DNA of 64,000 bases from Streptococcus infantis (GCF_018499575.1 NZ_JAHDAP010000003.1:1-64000); one strand, 5' to 3'; shown: positions 27,192-36,932, counted from the first letter of the stretch. Translations and numbers: made by a program. Notes: generated by a model not told the origin, from the sequence alone.

Positions 27192-27845
27192 TTATTTACC
27201 TCCTTTAGTGTTTTTACGAGCTGGAAGAACTTCACCACGGTAGATCCATACTTTAACACCAAGTTTACCGTATGTAGTATCTGCTTCTTCCCAAGCGTAA
27301 TCGATATCCGCACGAAGTGTGTGAAGTGGAACAGTTCCTTCAGAGTATCCTTCAGCACGGGCGATATCTGCACCGTTCAAACGACCTGATACTTGAGTTT
27401 TAATTCCTTTAGCTCCAGCACGCATTGCACGTTGGATTGCTTGTTTTTGTGCACGACGGAAAGCAACACGTTGCTCCAATTGACGAGCAATTCCTTCACC
27501 AACAAGGTGAGCATCCAAATCAGGTTGTTTGATTTCGATGATGTTGATGTGTACTTGTTTTCCAGTCAATTTGTTAAGTTTAGCACGGAGTGCATCAACG
27601 TTAGCACCACCTTTACCGATAACCATACCTGGTTTAGCAGTGTGAAGTGAAACGTTAACTTTGTTTACTGCACGTTCAATTTCAATAGTTGAAACTGCTG
27701 CGTCAGCAAGTTCTTTTTGAACGAATTTACGGATTGCAAGATCTTCATGAAGGTAATCCGCGTATTCTTTTTCAGCATACCATTTGGCATCCCAATCACG
27801 GATGATGCCGACACGCATACCAATTGGATGTACTTTTTGACCCAC
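27192..27845 (-). CDS. rpsC: 30S ribosomal protein S3
   Basis: The 217-aa protein lines the mRNA entry channel. It has an N-terminal KH type II domain with [18 protein letters not shown], and a C-terminal domain ending [18 protein letters not shown]...GGK. Between rplV and rplP. Confidence 0.98.
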
Positions 27846-27857
27846 GATTTTACCTCC

Positions 27858-28202
27858 TTATTTTTCTGCAACAGCTACAGTGATGTGAGCTGTACGTTTG
27901 TTGATTGGTGAAGCTGAACCTTTCGCACGTGGACGGAAACGTTTCATAGTTGGTCCTTCGTTTGCGAATGCTTCAGATACTACCAAGTTAGCTTTATCCA
28001 AACCAAAGTTGTTTTCAGCGTTAGCTACAGCTGAGTTCAAAACTTTCAAGATGATTTCAGCAGCTTTGTTTGGAGTGAATGTCAAAATTGCGATTGCATC
28101 GGCTACGCTTTTACCACGGATGTTGTCAAGAACAAGACGTGATTTACGAGGTGAAACACGTACTGTGCGAGCCATTGCTTTAGCTGAAGTAATTTCTGCC
28201 AT
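27858..28202 (-). CDS. rplV: 50S ribosomal protein L22
   Basis: The 114-aa protein lines the exit tunnel with its beta hairpin. It has [20 protein letters not shown] and the loop [21 protein letters not shown]. No large insertion in the macrolide-relevant loop is apparent by eye. Confidence 0.98.
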   Translation of the reverse strand: MAEITSAKAMARTVRVSPRKSRLVLDNIRGKSVADAIAILTFTPNKAAEIILKVLNSAVANAENNFGLDKANLVVSEAFANEGPTMKRFRPRAKGSASPINKRTAHITVAVAEK

Positions 28203-28213
28203 TTATGTTCTCC

Positions 28214-28495
28214 TTATTTTCTACGTGTCTTCTTGTCGTCTGCGGCGTGACCTTTGTAAGTACGAGTTGGTGCGAATTCACCAAGTTTGTGACCTACCAT
28301 GTCTTCTTGGATGTAAACAGGTACGTGTTTACGTCCATCATAAACTGCGATAGTGTAACCAATGAAACTTGGGAAGATCGTTGAACGACGTGACCAAGTT
28401 TTGATAACTTTTTTCTTTTCGTCATTAGCTTGAGCTTCAACTTTTTTCATCAAATGCTCATCGACGAAAGGTCCTTTTTTAAGACTGCGTCCCAT
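28214..28495 (-). CDS. rpsS: 30S ribosomal protein S19
   Basis: The 93-aa protein begins [20 protein letters not shown] and has [20 protein letters not shown]. The start at 28495 follows AAAGGAG. A 16-codon upstream extension of the frame is not family-like. Confidence 0.97.
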
Positions 28496-28597
28496 TTTAT
28501 TATTTTCTCCTTTAAATATAGTACCACAGCGGCTTGCGCTCACGAGGAGCGCTACCGAGCTGGCGGATTATCTAGCACTTAAGCGACTAGTTTAAAA
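28496..28597 (-). promoter_or_regulatory. hairpin-bearing gap between rplB and rpsS
   Basis: The 102-nt gap forms a GCGCTC-CTCGT-GAGCGC stem inside a looser outer stem of CCGCCAGC with GCTGTGG. The neighbouring gaps rplD/rplW (overlap) and rplV/rpsC (12 nt) are tight by contrast. Confidence 0.5.
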
Positions 28598-29431
28598 TTA
28601 TTTCTCGTTGCGACGACGAACGATAAGTTTGTCAGATTTCGCTTTCTTGTTACGAGTTTTAAGACCAAGAGCAGGTTTGCCCCATGGAGTTGATGGTGCT
28701 TTACGACCAACTGGTGCTTTACCTTCACCACCACCGTGTGGGTGATCGTTAGGGTTCATTACAGAACCACGAACTGTTGGGCGGATACCTTTCCAACGGC
28801 TACGTCCTGCTTTACCAAGGTTTACAAGTCCATGTTGTTCGTTTCCGACAACACCAACTGTTGCACGACAAGTTCCAAGAATCATACGAACTTCACCTGA
28901 TTGAAGGCGAACAAGAACGTATTTACCTTCTTGACCCAATACTTGAGCTGATGCTCCAGCAGCACGTACCAATTCTCCACCACGACCTGGTTTCAATTCG
29001 ATGTTGTGGATCAAAGTACCAACTGGGATGTTAGCAAGCGGAAGAGCGTTTCCGACTTTGATATCTGCTTCAGGACCTGAAACGATACGTTGACCAACTT
29101 CAAGACCTTTTGGAGCGATGATGTAAGCTTTCACACCGTCAGTGTAGTGTACAAGAGCGATGTTTGCAGAACGGTTTGGATCGTACTCGATAGTTTTAAC
29201 AACTGCTTCAACGTTGTCTTTGTTACGTTTGAAGTCAACCAAACGGTAGAAACGTTTGTGTCCACCACCTTGGTGACGAACTGTGATACGACCGTTGTTG
29301 TTACGACCAGCCTTGTTCTTCAAAGCAACAAGCAAAGTTTTTTCTGGTGTGCTTGTTGTGATTTCAGCGAAATCCAAAGAAGTCATATTACGGCGACCGT
29401 TTGTTGTTGGTTTATAAACACGAATTCCCAC
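28598..29431 (-). CDS. rplB: 50S ribosomal protein L2
   Basis: The 277-aa protein is needed for subunit joining and peptidyl transferase structure. It begins [20 protein letters not shown] and has [20 protein letters not shown] containing the conserved histidine region. Confidence 0.98.
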   Translation of the reverse strand: MGIRVYKPTTNGRRNMTSLDFAEITTSTPEKTLLVALKNKAGRNNNGRITVRHQGGGHKRFYRLVDFKRNKDNVEAVVKTIEYDPNRSANIALVHYTDGVKAYIIAPKGLEVGQRIVSGPEADIKVGNALPLANIPVGTLIHNIELKPGRGGELVRAAGASAQVLGQEGKYVLVRLQSGEVRMILGTCRATVGVVGNEQHGLVNLGKAGRSRWKGIRPTVRGSVMNPNDHPHGGGEGKAPVGRKAPSTPWGKPALGLKTRNKKAKSDKLIVRRRNEK

Positions 29432-29448
29432 GATATTTCCTCCTTAGA

Positions 29449-29745
29449 TTATTCAGCTTCAGCAGCAAACAACTCGATTGCTTTTGAATCAGCTGTAAGA
29501 GTGATGATAGCTTTTTTAGTTTTGTTAGTAAAACCAGTGTAACGTCCAACACGTTTAGCTTTAGGTTTTACGTTGATTGTGTTAACATTTGCAACTTTAA
29601 CACCTTCGAAAGCAGCTTCAACAGCTTGCTTGATCAAAAGTTTGTGTGCGCGAGTGTCAACTTCAAATACATATTTCCCTGCTTCAAGTTGAGCCATTGA
29701 GCTTTCAGTGATTACAGGTTTTTTGATAACATCATACAAATTCAT
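29449..29745 (-). CDS. rplW: 50S ribosomal protein L23
   Basis: The 98-aa exit-site protein is the docking point for SRP and trigger factor. It has [20 protein letters not shown] and [19 protein letters not shown]. Its start overlaps the rplD stop by 1 nt. Confidence 0.98.
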
Positions 29746-30368
29746 TATGCAAGAACCTCCTCGATTTTAGAGATAGCTGCTTGAGTAACAAGAAGTTTGT
29801 CACTATTTGCGATGTCAAGAACACTTGCAGTTGTAGCAGTCGCAACTTTCACGTTTGGAAGGTTACGAGCTGAGAGAGCTGCGAATCCGTTTCCTTCTTC
29901 AAGAATAACAAGGACTTTAGAATCGATGCTCAAAGCTGCAAGAACTTTTGCAAATTCAGCAGTTTTTGGAGCTGTAAATTCAAGAGAATCAACGGCTACA
30001 AATTTGTTTTCAGCAACTTTTTCTGAGTAAACAGATTTAAGTGCAAGGCGACGAACTTTTTGAGGAAGTTTGTACGCATAGCTACGTGGAGTTGGTCCGA
30101 AGACGATTCCACCACCACGCCATTGTGGAGAGCGGATAGAACCTTGACGAGCACGTCCAGTTCCTTTTTGACGCCATGGTTTGCGTCCGCCACCTGAAAC
30201 AGCTGAGCGGTTTTTAACTGCGTGAGTTCCTTGACGAAGGCTAGCACGTTGGCTGATGATCACATCAAACACAACAGATTGGTTTGGTTCGATACCAAAG
30301 ATTGCATCGTTAAGAACAACTTCGCCCGCTTGTTTACCAGTTTGGTCGAATAATGTTACATTTGCCAT
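29745..30368 (-). CDS. rplD: 50S ribosomal protein L4
   Basis: The 207-aa protein's extended loop ([20 protein letters not shown], then [17 protein letters not shown]) reaches the exit tunnel. In several bacteria L4 also represses the S10 operon (established in E. coli). Whether it does so here is unknown. Confidence 0.98.
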
Positions 30369-30392
30369 TTTGACTGTATTCCCCTTTCCTTA

Positions 30393-31019
30393 TTATTTAC
30401 CAGCTTTAACTGCTGACTTGATAGTGATAAGAGATTTCTTAGCACCTGGTACATTACCTTTGATAAGGATAACGTTCTTTTCTGGAACAACTTGTACAAC
30501 TTCAAGGTTTTGAATTGTTACGCGGTCACCACCCATACGTCCTGCAAGGTTTTTACCTTTGAATACGCGGTTAGGTGCAACAGGTCCCATAGAACCTGGA
30601 CGACGGTGGTAACGAGAACCGTGAGCCATAGGTCCACGTGATTGTCCGTGGCGTTTGATAACACCTTGGAAACCTTTACCTTTAGATGTACCAGTTACAT
30701 CAACAATGTCTCCAGCTGCGAAAGTTTCAACTGTGATTTCAGCACCAACTTCCAAGCCTTCAACGTTTTTGAATTCACGAATGAAGCGCTTAGGAGCCGT
30801 GTTAGCTTTTGCTACATGTCCTTTAGCAGGTTTGTTGCTCAATACTTCGCGTTTGTCATCGAAACCAACTTGGATAGCGTTGTAACCATCTGTTTCAACA
30901 GTTTTAACTTGAAGAACAACGTTTGGAGTTGCTTCGATAACTGTTACAGGGATCAATTCGCCAGCTTCAGTGAAGATTTGAGTCATTCCCACTTTTTTCC
31001 CTAAGATTCCTTTTGTCAT
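30393..31019 (-). CDS. rplC: 50S ribosomal protein L3
   Basis: The 208-aa protein begins [20 protein letters not shown] and has [20 protein letters not shown] and [19 protein letters not shown]. It lies 82 nt after rpsJ. Confidence 0.98.
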   Translation of the reverse strand: MTKGILGKKVGMTQIFTEAGELIPVTVIEATPNVVLQVKTVETDGYNAIQVGFDDKREVLSNKPAKGHVAKANTAPKRFIREFKNVEGLEVGAEITVETFAAGDIVDVTGTSKGKGFQGVIKRHGQSRGPMAHGSRYHRRPGSMGPVAPNRVFKGKNLAGRMGGDRVTIQNLEVVQVVPEKNVILIKGNVPGAKKSLITIKSAVKAGK

Positions 31020-31101
31020 GAGAAAATAGTTCCTTTTCTATATTTTTTATTCAAAAAGTTTTTAACGAGCGTTTTTTATGCTCAAGGTATCAAGCTTTAA
31101 A

Positions 31102-31410
31102 TTAAAGTTTGATTTCTACGTTTACACCACTTGGAAGATCCAATTTCATCAAAGCGTCAACTGTTTTTTGAGTTGGGTTGATGATGTCGATCAAACGTTT
31201 GTGTGTACGCATTTCGAATTGTTCGCGAGAATCTTTATATTTGTGAGTCGCACGAATGATTGTGTAGAGGCTACGCTCAGTTGGAAGTGGGATTGGGCCC
31301 GCAACTTGTGCACCTGTACGAGTAGCTGATTCTACGATTTTTGCAGCCGCTGTGTCAAGCGTACGGTGTTCGTAAGCTTTCAAACGGATACGGATTTTTT
31401 TGTTTGCCAT
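31102..31410 (-). CDS. rpsJ: 30S ribosomal protein S10
   Basis: The 102-aa protein, also transcription antitermination factor NusE, begins [20 protein letters not shown] and has [20 protein letters not shown]. It is the first gene of the superoperon, behind a structured leader. Confidence 0.98.
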   Translation of the reverse strand: MANKKIRIRLKAYEHRTLDTAAAKIVESATRTGAQVAGPIPLPTERSLYTIIRATHKYKDSREQFEMRTHKRLIDIINPTQKTVDALMKLDLPSGVNVEIKL

Positions 31411-31539
31411 CTTTTTCTCCTTTTCGTCTATTTAAGATAATAGGCTAGCTCCACAAGAAAACCGACGCGCGTTGCGTGGCAATGCAACCGAGCGTGTCGC
31501 AACCTCTTGCATCAAAGCTAAGGCTGTAATTTACAGCAC
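31411..31539 (-). promoter_or_regulatory. structured S10 operon leader
   Basis: The leader of about 130 nt can form an outer stem CGACACGC/GCGCGTCG (one mismatch) with an inner stem GTTGC/GCAAC and a 9-nt loop. No T run follows, so attenuation by a simple terminator is not indicated. It is a candidate ribosomal-protein binding site. The 315-nt stretch to nrdG also holds the promoter and an AT-rich segment (31600-31725) with a 13-codon ORF (MLKIKKILTNPLQ) of doubtful meaning. Confidence 0.55.
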
Positions 31540-31545
31540 CATAAT

Positions 31546-31574
31546 AGAATAACACAAAGCCCCTGCTATTGCAA
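31546..31574 (-). promoter_or_regulatory. S10-spc-alpha superoperon promoter
   Basis: Reverse strand: -35 TTGCAA at 31569-31574, a 17-bp spacer and -10 TATTCT at 31546-31551. Confidence 0.65.
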
Positions 31575-31725
31575 GGGATTTGTTAAGATTTTTTTAATTT
31601 TTAACATGAAACTGTTTTCCTCACTTTACTGACTGAGTCTTTCTTATTTTAGGAGTATAATTTCTAACTTTTCTTCTATAGAATAATAGATAATAATAAT
31701 AGATACAGTTTCTGCAATTATTTTT

Positions 31726-32322
31726 TTATTCTCTTTTCACCTGTTCATAGCTTTCTTTTCCGTCATTTAGTTTGTCCCAAATCACTACCTGCCCACTTTT
31801 GAGAGATTTTTGCACATCGATAATTCGTTGATTGGAAGAGCCACGGAATTGAAGCATGAGGCTGCGTTTGCTTTTATCATACCGTCCATCAACTAAGATA
31901 TCAATCATGGACAAGAGCTCCAGTTTATCAGGTGTTTCCAATATCATCTCTTCCCATGTGTATCCCGTCCAAGACCAGATATCTTTTTTTGGCAATTCTT
32001 TCCGTATACGTTTCACGAGAGGCAAGAGGATTCCTGTATTTAGGAAGGGTTCTCCGCCTAATAAAGTCAAGCCTTGAACGTATGGTTGGGCTAGGTCTGC
32101 TATGATTTGCTCTTCCAACTCTGGGGTATAAGGTATGCCTGCATTAAAGGACCAGGTCGCTACGTTGTAACAGCCTTCACAGTGAAACATACAGCCTGCT
32201 ACGTAAAGGGAGTTGCGCACTCCCTCTCCATCGACAAAGTTAAAAGCCTTATAGTCAATGATTCGCCCCTGACTGAGCTCTTCACTCTTCCACTCACCAG
32301 GCTTTGGTGTATTCCATGTCAT
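31726..32322 (-). CDS. nrdG: anaerobic ribonucleotide reductase activating protein (radical SAM)
   Basis: It uses a 4Fe-4S cluster and S-adenosylmethionine to create the glycyl radical on NrdD. The 198-aa product has the CX3CX2C motif CMFHCEGC (Cys44, Cys48, Cys51), GEGVRNSLYVAGC, and the SAM-binding TLLGGEPFLN. It is fourth in the transcript after nrdD, the 46-aa gene and the GNAT gene, 4 nt from the last. Confidence 0.96.
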   Translation of the reverse strand: MTWNTPKPGEWKSEELSQGRIIDYKAFNFVDGEGVRNSLYVAGCMFHCEGCYNVATWSFNAGIPYTPELEEQIIADLAQPYVQGLTLLGGEPFLNTGILLPLVKRIRKELPKKDIWSWTGYTWEEMILETPDKLELLSMIDILVDGRYDKSKRSLMLQFRGSSNQRIIDVQKSLKSGQVVIWDKLNDGKESYEQVKRE

Positions 32323-32326
32323 CCTT

Positions 32327-32827
32327 CTACTCCAACTCTATCCAATAGCGCTCCGTCCCGTTTCGAACATCCTCCAACTCTCCACCATTAGCTAAGATAA
32401 CAGCTCGGCTTGCTGGATTTTCTGTGCTACAAGTCACCAGAGCACGATGGATGTTCTTTTCTTTAGCTACTTGCAGACCTTGATGGAGAGCTTCCTTGGC
32501 ATAACCTTTTCCCCTTTCAGAAGGGCGGATGGAATATCCTATATTCCCTGCATAATTCAGCAAGCCCTCATTCAGTCTCAATCGCAGATTCAAAAATCCT
32601 AGAGCACGACCTACATCATCAAATGATACAAATTGAATAGAAGGAACACGATTTTCAGGCAAATTTATTCCCATTTCTTTTTGCATATTTGTCTCCAACC
32701 ACTTTTCGTAGTCAAAGTTCTCAGTATCCCAAAATCCTCCATCGTGGGCTGATTGAGTCTGTTCAAACTCTGCCATCATCTCTAAAACTGTTTCTTTATC
32801 TGCTAATCTTGGTCTGCGTAGTATCAT
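32327..32827 (-). CDS. GNAT-family N-acetyltransferase
   Basis: It transfers an acetyl group from acetyl-CoA to an unidentified amine. The 166-aa product has the acetyl-CoA binding stretch YSIRPSERGKGYAKEALHQG (motif A, R/QxxGxG/A) and HRALVTCSTENPASRAVIL. The start at 32827 (MILRRPRL) is set by GGAGG 5 nt upstream. Placement between nrdD and nrdG is conserved in streptococci as I recall, but no link to deoxynucleotide synthesis is known to me. Confidence 0.9.
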   Translation of the reverse strand: MILRRPRLADKETVLEMMAEFEQTQSAHDGGFWDTENFDYEKWLETNMQKEMGINLPENRVPSIQFVSFDDVGRALGFLNLRLRLNEGLLNYAGNIGYSIRPSERGKGYAKEALHQGLQVAKEKNIHRALVTCSTENPASRAVILANGGELEDVRNGTERYWIELE

Positions 32828-32844
32828 TTTTACCTCCAATTAAG

Positions 32845-32872
32845 AGAAAAGCGAGAGCAGACTCTCACTTTT
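32845..32872 (-). terminator. intra-operon hairpin/terminator after the 46-aa gene
   Basis: Stem AAAAGTGAGAG/CTCTCGCTTTT with loop TCTG on the reverse strand, then TCTC rather than a long T run. It probably reduces rather than stops read-through into the GNAT and nrdG genes. Confidence 0.65.
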
Positions 32873-33005
32873 TCTTATTCTTATTTAAAAATTGCTCTCT
32901 AAGGCTAGCCACTCGGTCTTTTTTATTGTTTCCACCCTTTGAATGTTTCTCGTGGAATCGTTGGACCAAGGCCTTGCCTTTATCGTCTAATTGATATTTT
33001 CCCAT
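32865..33005 (-). CDS. 46-aa basic protein between nrdD and the GNAT gene
   Basis: ATG at 33003-33005 opens a 46-codon frame, MGKYQLDDKGKALVQRFHEK continuing to KNKKK, ending in TGA 11 nt into the terminator hairpin. The protein is charged, helical and lysine-rich with no membrane segment. It starts 11 nt after the nrdD stop. A similar small gene at this position is recalled in pneumococcus. The ribosome binding site is weak (AAGAAAAAG). Function unknown. Confidence 0.7.
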   Translation of the reverse strand: MGKYQLDDKGKALVQRFHEKHSKGGNNKKDRVASLREQFLNKNKKK

Positions 33006-33016
33006 TCTTTTTCTTT

Positions 33017-35224
33017 CTAATTTCTCACTTCATGTCCTGCTGTTTTGATAGTAGAACCGTTCATGTGTTTGACACGCGCAGCAATTTCCTTGTGGCGTCC
33101 ATTAACCATCGGACGAGCTTGAGGATTTCCGAGATAGCCACAGGTTCGTTTAACAACGTCTACTGTTTTGGGATCATTATTTCCACAGTTAGGACACGCA
33201 AACCCTCTCTCAGTAGGTTCAAAATCTCCTTCAAAATCACACTTGTAACAGCGGTCAATCGGAGTGTTGGTTCCTAGATAACCGACACGGTCATAAGCAT
33301 AATCCCACACAGCTTCCAAAGCCTTTGGATTTTGTTGAAGAACTGGGTACTCACAGTAGTGGATAAAGCCACCTGAGGCACCTGCTTCTGGGTAAACTTT
33401 CTCAAAGTCCAATTTTTCAAAAGGTGTTGGATTTTTGCGGACATCATAATGGAAGGAATTTGTGTAGTATTCTTTATCAGTAATGTCTGGAATAGAGCCG
33501 AATTTCTCTGTATCCAAACGACAGAATCGGTCCGTTAAACTTTCAGATGGTGTTGAGTAGATTGAGAAATGGTACCCATATTGGTCAGACCACTCTTCCA
33601 CTCGACGCTTCATATCACGAATAATATCCAGTGTAAATTCCTTGGCTTCTGGATTAGTTTCCCAATCATTACCATAGAAGACGGTCGCTACCTCGTACAA
33701 GCCAATATAGCCCAGAGAAATAGTTGCACGACGATTCTTAAAGAGTTGATCAACGCTTTCTTCTTTTCCAAGACGACGTCCGAAGGCTCCATATTGATAA
33801 AGAATTGGTGCATTAGCTGGAGTGGCTTCCTTGGTTCTTTCCACACGGTAAACCAAGGCATCTTCCGCGATGTTCATGCGCTCGTTGAAGATTTCCCAGA
33901 ACTTGTTCAGGTCGCCTTCTGATTCGAGGGCAATACGAGGAAGATTGACCGTCACCACCCCTAGATTCATACGGCCCGAATTGACTTCTACTCCATTTTC
34001 ATCCTTCCATCCTTGAAGGAATGAACGGCATCCCATCGGAACTTTGAAAGAACCAGTCAACTCGACAATCTTATCATAAGACAAAACATCCGGGTACATG
34101 CGCTTAGTTGCACACTCAAGAGCCAACTGCTTGATGTCGTAGTTAGGTGAGCCTTCCTCTAAGTTAAGACCTCTTTTTAGAGTAAAGATGAGTTTAGGGA
34201 AGATGGCTGTACGGTGTTCTGAACCAAGCCCCTTGATACGAATGTTCAGGATCGCCTTTTGAATTTCACGTTCAAAACGACTGGTTCCTAGACCGAAACC
34301 AAGAGAGGTAAATGGCGTTTGCCCATTTGATGTAAAGAGGGTATTAATCTCGTACTCTAGAGATTGCATGGCATCGTAGATGTCTTTTTGGGTTTTCTTC
34401 CAGGCATACTCCTCACGCTTGTCAGGTAGGACCCATTCCTCCGCATCCTTGAGGTGCTTTTGGTAATTTTTCTCTGCATAAGGAGCCAAAACTTCATCAA
34501 TACGGTCTGCTGAACAGCCTCCATACTGACTTGATGCAACGTTGGCGATGATTTGTGAAATCTGTGCTGTCGCAGTTTGAATAGACTTAGGGCTCTCTAC
34601 CTCTGCATTCCCAATCTTAAAACCATTTTCCAACATGCCCTTGAAATCAATCAAACAACAGTTGGTCATAGGGGTGTAGGGGCTGTAATCCAAATCGTGA
34701 TAGTGGATATCCCCTTTTTGATGGGCATTAGCTACATGCTTAGGTAACATTTGGAGTCCAATCGACTTCCCTACAATCCCTGCTGTCAAATCACGCTGGG
34801 TATTAAAGACATCACTGTCCTTATTGGCATTTTCATTTACAACCGCCTGATCTTTATTGAGCAGTTTATGGATGCTGAAGTTAATATCTGTTGCTTTTGA
34901 GCGCTCAAAATCACGCTGGGTCCGATAAGTAATATACTCCTCGGCCAAAGCGTATTCTTTAGCTTCCAACAACTCGTGTTCTACGATATTTTGGATTTCG
35001 TAGATTTTTACACCTTGCGGGAAACGGCTATGAATCTCTTCAACGATACGTTCAACTAGGGTACTAAGTCGCTTTTCAACCAAAGGGGTTACATCCATCA
35101 CCTTTTCAGCAGCCTTATGAAGCGCTTTGTCAATCTTGTCTACATCAAAAATTACACGTCTGCCGTCACGCTTTTCAACGAATAAAGTCGGATCAGGGAC
35201 AGCCTTCTCTTCCAATACAATCAT
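33017..35224 (-). CDS. nrdD: anaerobic ribonucleoside-triphosphate reductase (class III)
   Basis: It reduces ribonucleoside triphosphates to deoxy forms without oxygen using a glycyl radical. The 735-aa product has an N-terminal ATP-cone (FVEKRDGRRVIFDVDKIDKA), the catalytic barrel with CCLIDFKGML, a C-terminal zinc site CYKCDFEG...CPNCGNN, and the glycyl radical motif RTCGYLGN (Gly at about 696). The start at 35224 (MIVLEEKA) is chosen because AAGGG is 7 nt upstream. An ATG two codons earlier is too close to it. Confidence 0.96.
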   Translation of the reverse strand: MIVLEEKAVPDPTLFVEKRDGRRVIFDVDKIDKALHKAAEKVMDVTPLVEKRLSTLVERIVEEIHSRFPQGVKIYEIQNIVEHELLEAKEYALAEEYITYRTQRDFERSKATDINFSIHKLLNKDQAVVNENANKDSDVFNTQRDLTAGIVGKSIGLQMLPKHVANAHQKGDIHYHDLDYSPYTPMTNCCLIDFKGMLENGFKIGNAEVESPKSIQTATAQISQIIANVASSQYGGCSADRIDEVLAPYAEKNYQKHLKDAEEWVLPDKREEYAWKKTQKDIYDAMQSLEYEINTLFTSNGQTPFTSLGFGLGTSRFEREIQKAILNIRIKGLGSEHRTAIFPKLIFTLKRGLNLEEGSPNYDIKQLALECATKRMYPDVLSYDKIVELTGSFKVPMGCRSFLQGWKDENGVEVNSGRMNLGVVTVNLPRIALESEGDLNKFWEIFNERMNIAEDALVYRVERTKEATPANAPILYQYGAFGRRLGKEESVDQLFKNRRATISLGYIGLYEVATVFYGNDWETNPEAKEFTLDIIRDMKRRVEEWSDQYGYHFSIYSTPSESLTDRFCRLDTEKFGSIPDITDKEYYTNSFHYDVRKNPTPFEKLDFEKVYPEAGASGGFIHYCEYPVLQQNPKALEAVWDYAYDRVGYLGTNTPIDRCYKCDFEGDFEPTERGFACPNCGNNDPKTVDVVKRTCGYLGNPQARPMVNGRHKEIAARVKHMNGSTIKTAGHEVRN

Positions 35225-35266
35225 ATCCATACCCTTTTCTTAAATATAATATTGATTCTAAAAAGT

Positions 35267-35294
35267 ATTATATCACTAAAAAAATAAAAATCAA
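35267..35294 (-). promoter_or_regulatory. nrdD promoter
   Basis: Reverse strand: extended -10 TGATATAAT (TATAAT at 35267-35272), 16-bp spacer, -35 TTGATT at 35289-35294. The -35 lies in one of two NrdR-box-like inverted sequences. Confidence 0.7.
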
Positions 35295-35345
35295 TATCTT
35301 GTGTTAAAAAATAAAAATTTTTTAAAATTACACAAGATATTGATA
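35289..35345 (-). terminator. terminator of the membrane protein gene; arms resemble NrdR boxes
   Basis: The 15-nt arms ATCAATATCTTGTGT and ACACAAGATATTGAT pair perfectly, with about 25 nt between, and the reverse strand continues TTTTATTTTTTT. Each arm also resembles the NrdR box acaCwAtATaTwGtgt with a few mismatches, and one arm covers the nrdD -35. It may serve as terminator, repressor site, or both. Confidence 0.6.
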
Positions 35346-35349
35346 GTTT

Positions 35350-36903
35350 TTATTTTAATTTGTAGAGTTTAAAGTCTTTGAATTCACTTTGAACCGCTTG
35401 ATAATTTTCAGCTAAAAGTTGCTCAACTTCTGTCCATAGGCTTGTTTTTGTATTCACTACAATCATCTTTGGTTGATTATCTCGTAGATCATTTACAAGC
35501 TTGGTACGATTTGCATCAAGTCCTGTATGCAATCTCGGTGATAATAACTGACTAGCAGCCAAGCGTTCGCTAGCCTTATAACTACTTGTCTGATCATCCC
35601 AAACATAGATACGATCTGTAGCTTGCGTTTCCCCTTTGACCTTAGCTTCAATACTAGTTCGTTCTTGAAATTGTTCCGCATGAAGCAAATATCGTGATAG
35701 TACAGGTGCTAAAAATAGATAAGTAAGAGCTAAAATTGGCAGATAGGCATTCCCTTTTACAAAAGCTCCCCATACCGAAGTTTCTTCTCTAGATCGTCTA
35801 CGACGATTGGCTCCTTCTGGTTTCTCTGTACGAATCCCAGCCAGTAAAAGAAGAGACAAGAAAGGAAGTAACTCCACCATACGACTGCCGTGGATTTGGT
35901 CTGTAGAAAAAATTTCTAAAACCAATACCAAAATGACAGCAATTGCAGCAAAGATTGATAAGACAGACTGTTTCAATGGTTTAGATTGGAAGAGGCCTGT
36001 AAATGCCATCGTCAACGCTCCAAGAGCAATGGCTAACAATCCATAGAAAAGGATGTTGTCTAGCAATCCCGGGTTAGACGTAAAGTTCAAACTATCTACT
36101 GGGTAGAGTATTTGACTAATCGCATTTCCAAAACTACCTTTATAAACCGTGTAGTAGCCAATTGGATAAAAGAAAATTGAAAAACCAAGGCCCGCAGCAA
36201 AAAATTGATAGACACCATGAGTCAATTTGTTGCGACCGACATTAAAAGCTGTTACTGCAAGAAACAAGACGAATGCATACAAGGTTGTAACCAAAGGTGC
36301 AAAGAAAAATGCTAGAGCCAAGCTAGCTCCAATACGTAAGAAACCCCTATCTTGGTTTGGTTCTGCCAAATAAGCCGTCACTAAACTTAGAGCATAAAAC
36401 AAGAATGGGAGAGCAAGAATAGTTGCATAGCCACCACCAAAGCTAAGAGCACTAGCTAGGATATAAAAGACTGTCAATACTTGTTGTGATTGTTTATTTT
36501 GTTCCGTCAGATTGTAAGCTGAAGGAAAAAGAAAGAATCCGGCACCTACTAAAGCTAACCAATTAAAGACGGCAAACAAAATACTTCCCTGGGTTACATA
36601 CTGTAAAAAGTAATAGAGGATACCACTCGTTCCAAAATAATCTGTGTAGACGTCGCCGCTCTGATGCATAGCCCATCCAATATAAAAATCCTGGGACTGC
36701 TCAGGACTTATTAATCCTAAGAAGAAGGGGAGGATTACGGACACAAAGACCACTAGAGTACTCAAAATGAGGATATTAAAAAATGGTAAGCGGGCAGGTT
36801 GACGAGTCTCAATCTCGAGTTGTTCCTCATTCTCTACTGGAGCATCATGACTCCCCATCCAAGTTGGAGTTGGTTCGTCTTCTAATCTACCATATACACT
36901 CAT
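35350..36903 (-). CDS. polytopic membrane protein, GT-C-like in layout
   Basis: The 517-aa protein has an acidic cytoplasmic N-terminus of about 45 residues, about 11-12 membrane helices from residue 46 on, a basic loop near GANRRRRSREE, and a C-terminal outside domain of about 110 residues after the last helix. The first outside loop has QDFYIGWAMHQSGDVYTDYF, which resembles the early loop of GT39/GT-C glycosyltransferases, but a catalytic motif cannot be confirmed. Substrate and function are unknown. A 44-aa gene precedes it. Confidence 0.8.
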   Translation of the reverse strand: MSVYGRLEDEPTPTWMGSHDAPVENEEQLEIETRQPARLPFFNILILSTLVVFVSVILPFFLGLISPEQSQDFYIGWAMHQSGDVYTDYFGTSGILYYFLQYVTQGSILFAVFNWLALVGAGFFLFPSAYNLTEQNKQSQQVLTVFYILASALSFGGGYATILALPFLFYALSLVTAYLAEPNQDRGFLRIGASLALAFFFAPLVTTLYAFVLFLAVTAFNVGRNKLTHGVYQFFAAGLGFSIFFYPIGYYTVYKGSFGNAISQILYPVDSLNFTSNPGLLDNILFYGLLAIALGALTMAFTGLFQSKPLKQSVLSIFAAIAVILVLVLEIFSTDQIHGSRMVELLPFLSLLLLAGIRTEKPEGANRRRRSREETSVWGAFVKGNAYLPILALTYLFLAPVLSRYLLHAEQFQERTSIEAKVKGETQATDRIYVWDDQTSSYKASERLAASQLLSPRLHTGLDANRTKLVNDLRDNQPKMIVVNTKTSLWTEVEQLLAENYQAVQSEFKDFKLYKLK

Positions 36904-36932
36904 ACATTCTCTCCTATATTTTAATTTGTTCT

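Noticed and set aside
16911..31410. Many open frames of 60-150 codons opposite the ribosomal protein genes
   Set aside because: They mirror the biased codon use of highly expressed genes, lack ribosome binding sites and have no family-like sequence.
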